Source: Eurosta solidaginis
Taxonomy: Eukaryota > Arthropoda > Insecta > Diptera > Tephritidae
Assembly (NCBI RefSeq): GCF_040869045.1
Contig: NC_090321.1
Span: 128,083,689 to 128,147,688, forward strand
Direction: 5' to 3'
DNA length: 64,000 nucleotides
Under the pieces are notes generated by a model. It did not search any database and was not told the origin of the DNA. It was given only the letters and a program-made list of their open reading frames with translations. A program made the translations under genes and the position numbers. Of the stretch, positions 20,281 to 32,175 are shown in pieces (within the stretch, counting starts at the first letter, position 1; the number at the start of each line of letters is the position of its first letter).

Positions 20281-22809
20281 TTGCCTCTAAATTTTCGTAT
20301 TTATTATGAGAATATTAGGGGTCTTAGTACTAAATTAGTGGATCTTTTCGTACAAAGTTATGACTTCAGTTACGAAGTTCTGATTCTTACTGAGACATGG
20401 CTGAAACCATCGGTGTTTAATTCTGAAATTTTATCGGGTTCTTATGAAATATTTAGGAAAGATCGTCTAAACAGGGTTGGTGGTGGTGTGTTGATTGCTG
20501 TGCATACCAGGTTCTCTGCGGAGGAAATGTATTTCGCAGACTCTAATGATGTTGAGTTCCTTTGCGTGAGAGTAAAACTCGCTTCTATTTACAAATATTT
20601 TGTAGCATTATATATTCCGCACCAGTCGGATATTTCTATATATATAAAACATGCTTCCGTGGTGAGGTTGATATTCTGTCATCGTGGCTGGTGATTTTAA
20701 TTTGCCTTGTGTGTCTTGGAATCTTATTGATGGTTTGTTAGTTCCCACATCATCTCGCGATATGTTCTACGAATTTCTAAATGCCTTTACAGATATTTAC
20801 CTCTATCAACTGAATAGGATTCATAATGAATTTGGTAAATGCTTAGACTTAATTTTTTCAGATGACTCGTCCAATTGTTCAATGAGTCGATGCGATCCAA
20901 TAGTTCTGCCCGGAGATGTATACCACCGGCTTTGGCTTTATACTTGGATTATCTCCATGCACCGGAGCGTAGAACTATTAGGAATGTGTCTTCTGGCCGA
21001 TTTCTTTTCAGGAACGCTAATCTGCCTGTGGTTATTGAGGAGGTTTCCAAAATTTCTTGGCCCGCCTACGATAGAGATGTCGAAAGGAGTTGTACACACT
21101 TTAAAAATGCTTTGTATGCGATATTTCTCATACGTGTACCTGTGTCTAACACCTCTTCAGCAATTCCAACTTCTGCTTTGAGCTCTAAAGAACTCAAATA
21201 TCTTAAAAATCGAAAAACACGTTCTTCTAAGATTCAAATTATCCGGATCAAGAAGTGACTATGCGGCATACTCTATTCTGCGCCACAGGTACAATAGGCT
21301 ACAGAGAAGATGTTAAGCGGATTACTTAAAAAAGATTAAGCATAAAATTTCCTCTAATCCAAAGTCGTTTTATTCGTTCGTCAACTCGAAAAGAAAAATC
21401 AAGAAGTCTCCAACCGTAGTGAAGTTTACATCTAATTAAATCTAATTAAATCAGGGGTATGACTCCCCGCCTTTGAACTATCCATTCAAACTGTCCTCGC
21501 TTAATTCAGCATTTGTTCCGTATATTCATACGGAAGACGTACTAAGACATATGGAAGGCCTAAAAATTTTCTATTCTAGTGGACCTGATGAAATTCCATC
21601 TCTTGTGCTTAAAACGAGTGCTGAGATCCTGTATCAACCTCTTAAATGTCTTTTTAACGCATCCCTAAAGCAAGGGATATTTCCCAGAAAGTGGAAAGGG
21701 TCTTTTATAATACCACTTTACAAAAATTGGAAAAGATCATGTGCTTCAAGTTACCGAGGAATATCAAATCTTAGTGCTATTCCCAAACTCTTTGAATCGA
21801 TCGTCACAAAGCAACTAGATCATAGGGTATCCTCAATCATTGACTCGTCTCAATATGGTTTTTGCTTGGGTAAATCTACTGTGACTAACTTGCTTGAGTT
21901 CAAAACTCATGTGCTGAATTGATTTAAGGTTAATAGCGAAATTGATGTAATTTATACTGATTTTAGTAAAGCTTTTGATAAATTTTCCCATTCACTTCTT
22001 CTGTTCAAACTCGATCGTTTTAGCTTCCCGCCTTTGTTTCAATCTTGGATATCTTCATAGATGGATAGATAGTTTTGAAGTACCGCAAGCCGCTAATGTG
22101 CGCAGATGATGTCAAACTTCTTATGCCTATCCGCTCAACAGTGGATAGATCAAATCTACAATCGGATCTGCATAGCCTAGTCGGATGGTGTAGCGTAAAT
22201 ATAATGTCACTAAACCTGCCGAAGTGCAAGTTCATGTATTTTACAAGGAAGTCATACCAATCCTACGAGTATGTGATTGATTATTACACAATTAACCAAG
22301 TCATTAATTTCGTAGACCTTGGGGTTACGATGGACCCTAAACTCGACTTTAAATTGCACATAGAAGGTTGCGTGAACAGAGACAAAGGGACTTTGGTGTT
22401 CGTCAAACGATGGTCTAAAGAGTTCGATGATCCATATATTACTAAAACTCTCTTTATATCATTGGTGCGGCCAATATTAGAATACGCTTCGATAAACTGG
22501 AACCCTCGTTACCAGACGCATTGCGACAAATTAGAGTCGGTTCAAAAGCAATTCCCGATTTTTGCGCTAAGGGACTTACCACGGGACCCCTCAAGGATTC
22601 TTCCTCCCTACTCCTGCTGTTTAAAACTTATTCAGCTCCCTACGTTACAGAGTGGTATAGAGATGGTAGGTGTGTTATTTGTAGTAAAACTTATTAGAGG
22701 AATGGTAAATAGCCCTTTTCTGCTCGGTAAAATTTTATTTAATGTTCCCCTTAGACCATCTAGACATTTTCAACCGCTTCATGTAAAGCACATGCAGATC
22801 GAATTTTGA
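20281..22809 (+). pseudogene. ORF2 (endonuclease plus reverse transcriptase), multiply frameshifted
   Basis: The endonuclease opens with 'FRIYYENIRGLSTKLVDLF', 'VLILTETWLKPSVFNSEI' and 'RVGGGVLIAVH', shifts frame near 20690 into 'AGDFNLPCVSWNLIDG' and continues to 'CLDLIFSDD'. The RT has 'SSGPDEIPSLVLKTSAEIL', 'YRGISNLSAIPKLFESI', 'SSQYGFCLGKST' and, after a TGA at about 21920, 'YTDFSKAFDKFSHS'. A deletion near 22060-22090 removes the GVPQG region, and the next frame resumes with 'MCADDVKLLM' (ADD box present), 'LNLPKCKFMYFTRKS', 'FVDLGVTMDPKL' and the C-terminal tail. It cannot encode an active enzyme. Confidence 0.75.
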
Positions 22810-22894
22810 AATGCACTACAAAAACATTGATACGTGTGGTCCACTCTACGTAATGACAAAATATCTGCTGACTACCTTAAATACGCAATGATTT

Positions 22895-23120
22895 GGGTGG
22901 ATGGCTTGGAATCACGTCCTTTCCAACCTCCCGCACATCGCAGCCCTACTTGTTGTGTTTCAGATATACATCAGCTGCTCGAAATCACGTCTAATCACCA
23001 GCTCCAGTAACTTTGGGCGGGTGGCTTGGAATCACGTTCATCGCAGTCCTACTTGTTGTGTTTCAAATATACATAAAAAAAAAAAATATATATATATATC
23101 AGCTGCTCGAAATCACGCCC
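22895..23120 (+). repeat. Duplicated segment in the 3' untranslated region
   Basis: 'ggtggcttggaatcacgt', 'gcagtcctacttgttgtg' and 'tcagctgctcgaaatcacg' occur twice, about 115 bp apart. The second copy has a poly-A and (TA)n interruption at 23077-23099. Confidence 0.7.
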
Positions 23121-23308
23121 ATTCCGACAGCACCAATAATCAATTCCCGTTGCTCCGCATCGCAGTCCATCCCGATAAAATGATTTAATAATGTATATAT
23201 ATATTTTATAATATAATTTTGTTCAATTTGTATGCTTCTGTAATTTATCTGTAATCCGTACTATATTTAGTCTGATTAACCGTTAAATTTGTAGACTAAT
23301 AAATAAAT

Positions 23309-24155
23309 AATGGCCACAGGCCCAGGCCCACAGATCGATGAGCTTTACAACAAAATGAATGGCTACCTCCCTGATCTCTCCAGTGTGTTCACCCCGCGAA
23401 ACCTGATATTATCACCGACTAAATAATCAGCGACCTTATTTACAAAATGGACGTACCAAAAGTCGACCATTTTGAACATCCAGCTCAATGGCTTTACGTT
23501 ACCGACTGTCTTACACCCCAAAATCTTGGGTGTGACGTTTGATCAGGATCTACATTTTGGTGAGCATGCAGCCGCAATTGTACCGAAAATCCAGAGCCGT
23601 AGTAAAATCCTCAAATCTCTTGCTGGCAGTACTTGGGGAAAAATTAAGAAACGCTCATTACCACCTACAAAGCACTTGGCCAGCCGATTGCATGCTACGC
23701 GCCCCCGATATGGTCGCCAAGCCTAAAGACTACTCACTGGAAGAAGCTACAGTCAAAATACTGCCCTCAGGTTGTCTTCTTACGTCCACACAACACCATC
23801 TACATAATGAGGCGAGAATACTCCCCATTAGGGAGAGAAATGAAATGCTAACCAAAGAGTTCCTGTTGAATACCCAGAAACCTGGGCATCACAACAGACA
23901 TCTGATTGATGAGCCAACGCCGCCCAGGTGCTTAGGGAGTCCTTCCGTAAGCATTATGAGGAAATACGGCACCTGAGAACACAGCCGTATGAAGCCAAAG
24001 AATACAAGCAGGTTCTCAGTGAACTCCATAAACAGGCGTCAAACCTCTATGTCAGCAATTGCCCGGTGAATCCTGTACTTAAAAAACAATACCCTAAAAT
24101 TCCAAAAGAGGAACGCACACTCCCTAGGGAAGCAGTGCTACAACAACAACAATAA
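23309..24155 (+). mobile_element. 5'-truncated copy of the Jockey-like family
   Basis: The sequence begins 'atggccacaggcccagg', equal to the region just after the RT active site of the element at 5713-9569, and runs in the opposite orientation to a CAA-rich tail at 24140-24155. Recognisable peptides over three frames are 'LPTVLHPKILGVTFDQDLHF', 'IQSRSKILKSLAGSTWGK', 'LHNEARILPIRERNEMLTK' and 'EEIRHLRTQPYEAKEYKQVL'. At least two frameshifts are present and part of the C-terminal tail is deleted before the CAA repeat. Truncation is typical of target-primed reverse transcription. Confidence 0.8.
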
Positions 24156-24835
24156 CAAGAGTTCTGCTGCTGATAGTCCATATAAAACATCTAGGTCCAG
24201 TCCTTTCAAAAAATTTAAAGCAGCGCGACGCAATTTGGCAGAGAAGCTCGGCCAAAATCTCCTCGCAGGCACATCGCGCTTTGTATACTTTTTTATTTCT
24301 GCTACAGCTCGACGATCTTCAAGCATTTTGAACAAACTAAAATGCAGCGGCTACCCCTGGCTGGCCATGTTATGCGATTGAGTGAATTTCTGAAACGCAA
24401 GTAGAAAGAACTTTCTTTTAATGCAGATCATGATAAAAGAATACTGTGGTCTTTTTCACTGAAGCCTGTTTTTATTAAACTTCTGTGTATGAACAGTTAA
24501 ATGAGCTTGTTATTCTCCAAACGTTTTTATGTAAAGAAGAACTTAAGTTTTGAGCTATCATTTGTAGCGTTTTAATACCGGCCGCGGTGGTGTAAAGATC
24601 TCAGACTGAAGTGAAGGGAAAACTAACATCCAAATATTTTAGAAATTTTCTTAAACGGTTTTGCTTTTTCCCAGTGGTTTGGAAAGCACTTGTAGTGTAT
24701 TTCTACCATAAAAAGCTTGTCAGCTAAATTCATCTGTGTTACAAAAATAAGTCCGCTAATTTGTAGCAATTGTGAAAAAGCAGCTCACCACGAATTGAAC
24801 GAGAAGCTTGGCCTCTAAGATATACTTTATTTAAA
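24156..24835. repeat. Dispersed repeat D, copy 1
   Basis: Two modules are shared with 30245-31750: one with 'ccatataaaacatctagg' and 'gagaagctcggcc', and one with 'aacatccaaatattttagaa' and 'agcttgtcagcta'. I recall related sequence as a common fly dispersed repeat but cannot name it. It is noncoding. Confidence 0.65.
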
Positions 24836-25004
24836 TATTCGTAGCATGTAATATTGTACAAAAAGCACTCAATAAGCATATATATAAAAACGAACTAAAA
24901 CACAAAATAAAGTAAACCAAGGATTTGATTCCATAATAATATATACTAGTACCGCCTGTGGTCGAAATTCGACCAAGTTGCTTTTATTTCAACTCACTCT
25001 ATGC
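24836..25004. other. Short AT-rich spacer
   Basis: No gene or repeat is recognised here. It sits between dispersed repeat D and the second hAT-like element. Confidence 0.5.
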
Positions 25005-25012
25005 ATCCAATG

Positions 25013-25843
25013 CAGGGATGCACCTTAACGTTAAGCCAATCGTTTATCAAAAAATGTCCACCGTTTCCGTTGAAACACTTCGAAATATTATCGATAAAGA
25101 AATTATCAAGATAAATTGTATCTCGTTTTTAACCGAAACGGAAAGCTTTCGTTAACGTTAAAAACGTTAACAAAAACGTGATACTTTATGTTTGAATTGT
25201 GCTGGCAATGCTATAGCCATGGTGAAGCCGTAAGGTGGTAACAGCGAGCGGACGTACACACAAACTCCATGTAATTTATTTGTGTAATTCGTTGGTGGTA
25301 ATGTCAAAAATACTCTGAGAAATGTTCGTACTGTCAAAATTCATGAGAAAAGTTGCAATCAGCTTGGCTAATGCTTTCACATTTAATGACTCCGCATTGC
25401 CAGCGTAGTTTGAAATTAATAATTAACATAAACGATTTAATTTCGTTTTAATATGCAGAAAACGAAACAAAATCGATTCGTTAATTTGAGTTTCTTAACG
25501 TTAATAAACGAAACGAAATGACTTTGTTTCGTTTATTAACGTTAATTATCGTAACGAAATTATATCGGTTCGTTGTTACATGCCAACCTAATAAAACCGC
25601 ACTACGTTTTTTAGCGCACGCAAACAACCGGCGTTTTTTGCCTTAGCCCAAATAAGCATGCGTTGCGACAATGTAAAGCATGTGTGCAAATGTCACGCAG
25701 AACAAAAATTGGAAATCGAGTTAAGTTTTCACGCAGCAAATTTTATTTGGGTTGCTCTCATACAAGTTGTATGTGCATGAGACATTTCTGACAGAAAATG
25801 ACTTGCGTGCGTTTATATTAGGTTGGCATGTTAAGCATGTCTG
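25013..25843. mobile_element. Nonautonomous hAT-like element, second copy, interrupted by a MITE
   Basis: Its ends match the element at 12426-12925 (CAGGGATGC... and ...GCATGTCTG). The target duplication ATCCAATG is perfect at 25005-25012 and 25844-25851. It contains the 252-bp insertion at 25579-25830 and extra internal AACGTT-rich sequence. Confidence 0.85.
25579..25830. mobile_element. 252-bp MITE with TTA target duplication (PIF/Harbinger-like)
   Basis: The terminal inverted repeats are CATGCCAACCTAATAAAACC and, at the other end, TATTAGGTTGGCATG. TTA occurs on both sides (25576-25578 and 25831-25833). Comparison with the other hAT-like copy shows the uninterrupted site 'cgttggttaagcatg' at about 12907. 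A 3-bp TTA duplication fits PIF/Harbinger. Confidence 0.8.
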
Positions 25844-25859
25844 ATCCAATGCATTAATG

Positions 25860-26566
25860 CAAAGCCGGCCAAAAGTTGCACATTGTGCAATTTGAGTTCG
25901 TATTTTCACACCGACACTAACGATGTGTGATCACGATCGTTTGCTTTCGCTTGTCATTCACTAAAATCAACAGTGAATGCAAAAGGAAAAGTCCATGCTA
26001 CTTTTTGTGGACTTAATAAAAACAATATGCTGCAATGTTAAAGTGACTTTTAATACGTTTTAGTTAGTATTATTAAGCTCCTTTGAACATACATATTAAT
26101 ATTGACAATTTAAATGTTAATAATTAATAATAATTAATTAATTATTAATAAATATTGACAATTTAATATAAGTAACTTTTTATACGTTCTAGTTAGTTTT
26201 ATTAATTTTTATAAATTTTTCTTTTATTGAATAACTTTATGTTTTGAAAATATATTTCTATCTTTACATTTACTTTGTTTTACAGTTCTTTTTTAATGAA
26301 AAAATGAATTTTTTGAAGTAAATTTTGCATTGAAGAAACATCATAACATATTTTATAAAAAAGTTTTATCTGGCTAGCTTGACCTCCGCGTTCTTAGTTA
26401 TACGAATATAAGTAAATATAGTCAGGATTAGCTTGAAATCAAATCAAAGTCCTTTTTAATTTCAGACTTCACAGTCCACATTTTCTTTTAGCACACTGTG
26501 GGGAGTTGTCACTCAATTTTTACACACACTTATGCAATTGTTTTAGTATTTGTGTGGCCGGCTCTG
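25860..26566. mobile_element. 707-bp nonautonomous hAT-like element with palindromic 8-bp target duplication
   Basis: The termini are CAAAGCCGGCCA and TGGCCGGCTCTG, with CATTAATG at 25852-25859 and 26567-26574. It has no coding sequence. Its left duplication begins on the base immediately after the right duplication of the preceding hAT-like element. Confidence 0.8.
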
Positions 26567-26574
26567 CATTAATG

Positions 26575-27985
26575 CGTTTATAGTTGAGCAGTGAGTGGAA
26601 AAGTAATAGTCTCACTCTGTAGTAGTGCCAGTTGAGCTGAAAATAATTTCACTATAAAAGTTGTTGATGAAAATACATTTAGATACAGCTTAGTGACAAA
26701 CATTTTTTTCTTTATTTTGATTAAAAAACAACAGAAATCTTTCAATATTTTGCAATATTTTTAGTTTAGCGCCGTTATCTATCCTACCACCCAAGTGAGT
26801 GATAATGAACAAAAAGGCTTCAGTTAAATTTTTAAATAGTAGTAAAGAAAGGCTGTACAATAAGCTAAAAAATTACGTGCACATAAATTTTTCAAATATT
26901 ATGTAATTCTTAAGAAAGTGTAATGGACCCAAACAAACCCTTAACCTACTCATACGGATTAAGAGATATATATCACCAGCATAGTTATACCAATAACAAA
27001 TATTGTGGGGTAATATATGGAAGGCAAAGCATGCCATAGAAAAAAAAACACGGCCATACGATGGAAATTTAAATACAAATTACGATAAAATTAGATAAAA
27101 GAAGTTGAATTTTAAATTTTAATATTAGAAAGAACAAAAAAAAGGAATTAAAATAAAGTAACATAAATTAGTAAAACACTAAAAATGTAAGAAATTTAAA
27201 TGAAATACTAAATAATATAAACAAATTATATGTAATCAAATAAATTGAAAATTATGTTAGCAAAATATATTTATATGAGTGTATTTTGTAAAATATAAAT
27301 TACCTAAAATATTTCGGTACATTGCGTTTTTATGGCACACAAACATTTACTCAAATGGCAACCGTAACCGTTTATTTTTTTGAAATAGAAAAATAACGCT
27401 ATGTATATGCCGGTTGCCGTTTTTTTTGATTTTTTTTACGTGAAATTTTCCGATTCAGTCAGCTGCATTTAAATATTAATAAACTAAGTTGAAATAAAAG
27501 TATATATAATAAAAAAAATAAGACATAATAAAACAAAGTATCTTAAAAGACAATATAAAAACTTTAGTGTTATGTTTTTGGAACAAATTTATTTGTTTGT
27601 TTAGTATAAGACTTACTTTATCAAAAACGAGCATAAAATTGGAAATGCAAAAACATTTGTGGGCAAATTTGCTATTAATTGTTATAAATAAATTCAGTAA
27701 GTTTTAACAAAAGTTAACTCATTATTTGTGATTTGATGTTTTTTTTTGAAAGCACCTAAAATAAAAAACCAAGAATCTCTATTTACGTGTAATTTAAATT
27801 TGCTATAAAAATGGGACGGTCAAAAATGAAGTCTATTTAAGGTTTTTTGTACGCTAAAAATTATTTTGGAACAATTTTTTTAAGATTTTTCTATAGTGGC
27901 ACTAATGACGAAACCATGTTTTTTCGAACTCAAAATGAGTGAGAGAGCAGTTGTCTCAACGTGTTGCGCGTACGCATATGTTTGT
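26575..27985. other. AT-rich noncoding stretch
   Basis: Very AT-rich DNA with poly-A and poly-T runs. I see no open frame with family motifs, no RNA gene and no clear repeat pair within the window. Confidence 0.6.
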
Positions 27986-27999
27986 AAGTGAAATATTTG

Positions 28000-28960
28000 A
28001 GCAACACGACTACACAGCTTTCCGAAAGGTCCCATTGTGATACCCCGTGGATCTCTCCCCTACTCAAACCAACAGGGCGATTCAGCAAACGTCGGCAATT
28101 TCTTAGGTTCCAACTTAGCCAGATTACAAAGATCGTCAAACAAGGTAGATCCCAGGGATTTCTTCCTCTTGCGCCATAGCGCAGGATAATCGCACCGAAA
28201 ATGCTTTACTGTTTCTATCTCCTATTCGTCTTTGCAGCTCCTACTGTAATCATTATAGGGATATAAGGACCACCCAGCCGTTGTGCATGCTTCCCGATTG
28301 CTATGTGGCCGGTTATAAGTCCAACCACCAGAGATATGTCCGCCCTTCGAAGAAGAAAGAGGCTTATTTTGCGTCTCGCTTCACATTCAGGGGACACGAA
28401 CTTAGTGTGGTAGCAGGATTCAAGATTGCTCCATCTCACAGCCGCTTCCCTAAGGAAAATCCATTTCAAAGTGAGCTTACAGGTAGCGAGCGGTATGCTC
28501 AATCCCTTCCAGGGCGATGAAAGCGGAACGGATGTGCTCCATCTTGTAAGCTATTCAGCCATCTCATTGCCCGGTATATCAGAGTGTCCAGGTACCCATC
28601 CCAGACTGAGGGAAGTTTGCTCAGCGATCTCGTTAAGCGAAAATTTGATTATAGCCTTGATCAGCATTTCTCGGGTTACCAACGCCCTCATTTATAGCAG
28701 CCACCTCAACCTGAAAGATGCTGGAATGATCGCGTAAGCTAAAGGATAGATTCCACCCCAGTCGATGTGCAAAGACCTTGCTACCCACCTTGTTATCCAG
28801 CGGCGGCTCCTTCAACCAATAATCCCTATCCAGAATAACAACCTCGTACTTCATATCGAAGAATACAGTCGGAGGGCAATAGTCCGACGAAGGCCAATCC
28901 AGATTCTTAAGGCATGGCGATCCACATTGTCTCTCCAGCCGGATAACTCTCGCAGCCGCA
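28000..28960 (-). pseudogene. RNase H and C-terminal part of a LOA-type ORF2
   Basis: Minus-strand frames give 'VGSKVFAHRLGWNLSFSLRD', 'SSIFQVEVAAINEGVG' (RNase H-like, with the Glu of the active site in context), then 'IPLATCKLTLKWIFLREAAV', 'RRADISLVVGLITGHIAIGK' and 'HAQRLGGPYIPI', and finally a Cys-containing tail near 28180-28050. This is the RNase H domain plus the C-terminal module of LOA/R1-like elements. Frames change at about 28630 and 28500, so it is a pseudogene. The RT portion upstream (above 28960) is missing. Confidence 0.65.
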
Positions 28961-29011
28961 GATCAGAAAAGGCCGCACAGTGCTTGGCCATTAAATCTAC
29001 AAAATTATATT

Positions 29012-29335
29012 TAAAAAAAATTTCCACTACGCATACCCAAAAAAATAATTTTCGAGCCTGCTAAATAAAATTTTTTTTTTTACTTTTTTCGACTTTGATT
29101 TTTAAGGTGTTTTTCATGACCTACTAAAAAAAATTTCATATGTATACCCTGTCCGACCCAAAAATTTCCGCTAAAAATGTTGGCGATAACAGTTTTATAC
29201 AATCAAATGAAAATTTTTTTAGTAGGTCATGAAAAAACCTTAAATATCAAAGTCGACAAAAAGTAAAAAAAAAATGAAATTTCGCAGGCTCGAAAATTAT
29301 TTTTTTGGGTATGCGTAGTGGAACTTTTTTCCTGA
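29012..29335. repeat. Foldback/MITE, about 120-bp inverted arms
   Basis: The left arm begins 'ttccactacgcataccc' (about 29021) and runs to 29140; the right arm (29205-29330) ends 'gggtatgcgtagtgg'. Both include 'ttcgagcctgc', 'ttttcatgacctacta' or complements. The loop holds 'ataccctgtccgaccc'. Noncoding. Confidence 0.8.
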
Positions 29336-29589
29336 GCCGAATCAATGGCGCGATATCGGTTAATAAATCGAACCAGTCTAATAGACATAGGTACATATAT
29401 ATCAATGGAAAGGTAGAACAAATAGCTGTTATTAAGCCCTGTTTTTAAACGGTTTTATTTAACTTGACAGGGTGGGCGGCCGGCCGGCACGAATTTTGTA
29501 ATCGAAATTTAAGTAACTTCCCGATAAGCTACAAGCTTGAAACTTGGAGCATAGTTCAGAACCCGATGACAATGCAATAATGAGAAAAA

Positions 29590-29960
29590 AACTCACATAG
29601 GTGGCGCATGGATCGAAATATTTCAAAAAATCGTATTTATGATCCGATTTGGTTCCTATTTGGAACACATAATACATACATGAATATAAAGCGACCTATG
29701 AAAAAAAAATTGCCGGTAAGTGGCGCACGGATCGAGATATTCCAAAAAATCGTATTTGTGGTCCGATTTGGTTCATATTTGGAACACATAATACATGCAA
29801 GAATAGAAAGCGACCTATGAAAAAAATCGATGCTAGGTGGCGCAAGGATCGAGATATTCAAAAAAATCTTATTTGTGGTCCGATTTGGTCCATATTTGAA
29901 CACATAATACATTCATGAATAGAAAAAGACCTATGATGTCCGATTTGACTCGTATTTGGA
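29590..29960. repeat. Tandem repeat of about 117 bp, three units
   Basis: Units begin near 29600, 29718 and 29835 with 'ggtggcgca.ggatcgagat' and contain 'ccgatttggtt.atatttgg' and 'gaatagaaagcgacctatg'. The last unit decays after 29935. No coding content. Confidence 0.8.
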
Positions 29961-30244
29961 ACAAATATTACACTGAGTCCGGTATACTTAAGTGACATCA
30001 AACTACTTTGGAGTTTTAAGGAGGGACAAGCATATGGGGCGCAGAGCCGAGTAAATTCTTTGGAAGGATTATGTATTTTATTTAATTGTCTGATCAACGC
30101 CCTAGATTGATGAGGAGTGTGATGACTATTACCTAGGACCTATCTAATTATTTTCTAGCTTTTAGTATTATTATTACTTCATGTAAGTATTGTTTTCCAT
30201 AAAACTTAAAAATATCATTTAAACTATTTTATTTAGTACATAAG

Positions 30245-31750
30245 CCGAGGTCAAACAGTGCAAGAATTGTGCTGTTGGTAGTCCATATAAAACATCTAGG
30301 TACCGTCCTTCCAAAAAATTTAAAGTAGCGCGACTCAATTTGGAAGAGAAGCTCGGCCGAAATCTCGCAGTTATATCGCGCTTTGTATTATTTCTACCAC
30401 AGCTGTACGATCTTCAAGCAGATATCAACATTGTCCAACAAACTAAAATGCAGCGGCTACTGGCTAGGCCATGCTATGCGAATTTCTGAAACTCAAGTAG
30501 AAAGAACTTTCTTTTTATGGAAATCGTGATCCAACGACACCGTGAGCTTTTTCACTGAGGACTAATCAATTTTTTATGTAAAGTTAGCGCACTGCCTGCT
30601 TTCATTCAAAATTTTGTGTGTGAACAGTTTAAAGAGTAATGCTTTAAACACAATGCCGAGCGACGAAGATATACGCCGCGTCAGGCGATGACATTTTTCA
30701 AATTACGCCCAGATATTTTGCCTACTCAAAACACAATGCCGGGCGAAACTAAAGCTTTTATTCAGAGTGGCCATTATTTATAAAGATGAAAACAATTAAA
30801 ACTTTTTAATTCTTTGCTTTAGTACTTGACTGCTAGAGCTGCATTGAAAAACACACTTGGTTGTCAGGAATCTAAATCCAGAGGACGAACATTAATAGTA
30901 TAACACTTTAATTTAAAAAATACAGTTTACATATATACAGCGCACGTTACGTACGTTTAAATAAGCTTGCATGAGCTTAAATTTTTGACAGCGCACGTTA
31001 GTTGAAAACATTGATTGAAAAAACTTAAATTTAGTAAATATTTGAGCTAATTACATTTTAGTTTTTAATAATATCAATCAATAGTAGGCGGTTTATTAAT
31101 AATGATACCGAAACACGTCTTTCGATATCCTTCCTAATTATTTGAACGTGTTTTGGCAGTAAATTATATGTAAAAAAATAAACAATTTTTTTTTTTGGAT
31201 ATGTTTTCTTTTTTTATACTTAAAAAATTGAACAGCGGCAACCTTTGGTATTTTTGTCGTCATCGCCCGCCGGTGACGAAAGAAATAAATTTATCGACGC
31301 AAAATGCCGTCGAGTAAATTTCGCTCTTCGCTTTCATTGTGTTCACCTTCATGTAATTACCGGGATTATATTTCTGGCGAGGCGAAATTCGTCGTGTTTA
31401 TTTCGCGGCGGCAGGGCATTGTGTTTCAAGCTTAAATAGAAAAGAAGAACTTACATACGTTTTGAGCTATAACTTATAGCATTTTAATACCGGCTGTCTT
31501 GGTGTTAAGATCTCCCACGAAGTGAAGAGACAACTAACATCCAAATATTTTAGAAATGTTCTTAAACGATGTTGCCTTTTCCCGTGGTTTGGAAAGCCCT
31601 TTTAGTGTATTTCTACCATGAAAAGCTTGTCAGCTAATTCATCTGTCTAACGCAAATAAGTCTGCCAATTTGTAGCAAACGTGAAAACTTAGTTCACCAC
31701 GAATTGAATGAGAAGCTTGACCTTTTAGATATACTTTATTTAAATTGTTA
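30245..31750. repeat. Dispersed repeat D, copy 2, interrupted by a 791-bp insertion
   Basis: Modules at 30259-30640 and 31440-31750 match 24156-24835 in the same order. The intervening DNA (30641-31431) has its own inverted ends and is absent from copy 1. Confidence 0.65.
30641..31431. mobile_element. 791-bp element with 17-bp inverted ends containing CACAATGCC
   Basis: The left end GCTTTAAACACAATGCC and the reverse complement of the right end GCTTGAAACACAATGCC match at 16 of 17 positions. CACAATG recurs internally near 30731. There is no transposase. I could not settle the target duplication. A CACAATG start recalls Transib-type termini, but that is only a guess. Confidence 0.55.
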
Positions 31751-32175
31751 TAAATATACCAACTCGCGACTTCGAAGGGCATTTCGGGACTTCTAGACTC
31801 TCAAAGTATCTCGACTACTCCTCTTGTATTTACCGCTAATCCAATTACAAATAAGATGGTTTCGCTGACGTCACGTTTATTCATTGTAAGCCGTAACAAA
31901 ACGGCACACCTATCCTCTTAAATTTATATATAAACGATGGTTGAATTTGTTTAGAAAACGAAGTTATGTGGGTGTCTGTGACCTCAGGTGCAGTTAAAAC
32001 ATGTCAAAAATATCGGAAAAAGTATCGGATGATGCGTTTAAGCCTCGGTATTAATAACACGAAAGTGAAAATCAAATACTTAATTTCTTTTAAGCGACAT
32101 TTTGCATAAAGGAGCATGTTATTTCCCATTACCAAAAACATATTTCATAAGCGCTTGTTAGTCGTAAATGCAGAT
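31751..32175. other. Noncoding stretch, nothing recognised
   Basis: No open frame with motifs, no RNA gene and no clear repeat partner in this window. Confidence 0.5.

Larger units (their letters stand above)
19902..23308 (+). mobile_element. Non-LTR retrotransposon (Jockey/I/CR1-type), decayed
   Basis: In order on the plus strand are an ORF1 C-terminal part (19902-20212), an endonuclease (20281-21000), RT (21473-22060 and 22075-22809), a 3' untranslated region containing a duplicated segment, and a terminal 'aataaataaataa' tail at about 23297-23309. The coding sequence is broken by stops, frameshifts and a deletion within the RT palm. A truncated Jockey-like copy begins exactly at its tail. 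Confidence 0.75.

Noticed and set aside
26575..27985. RNA gene or host exon in the AT-rich stretch
   Set aside because: No tRNA-like boxes, no open frame with motifs and no conserved splice context.
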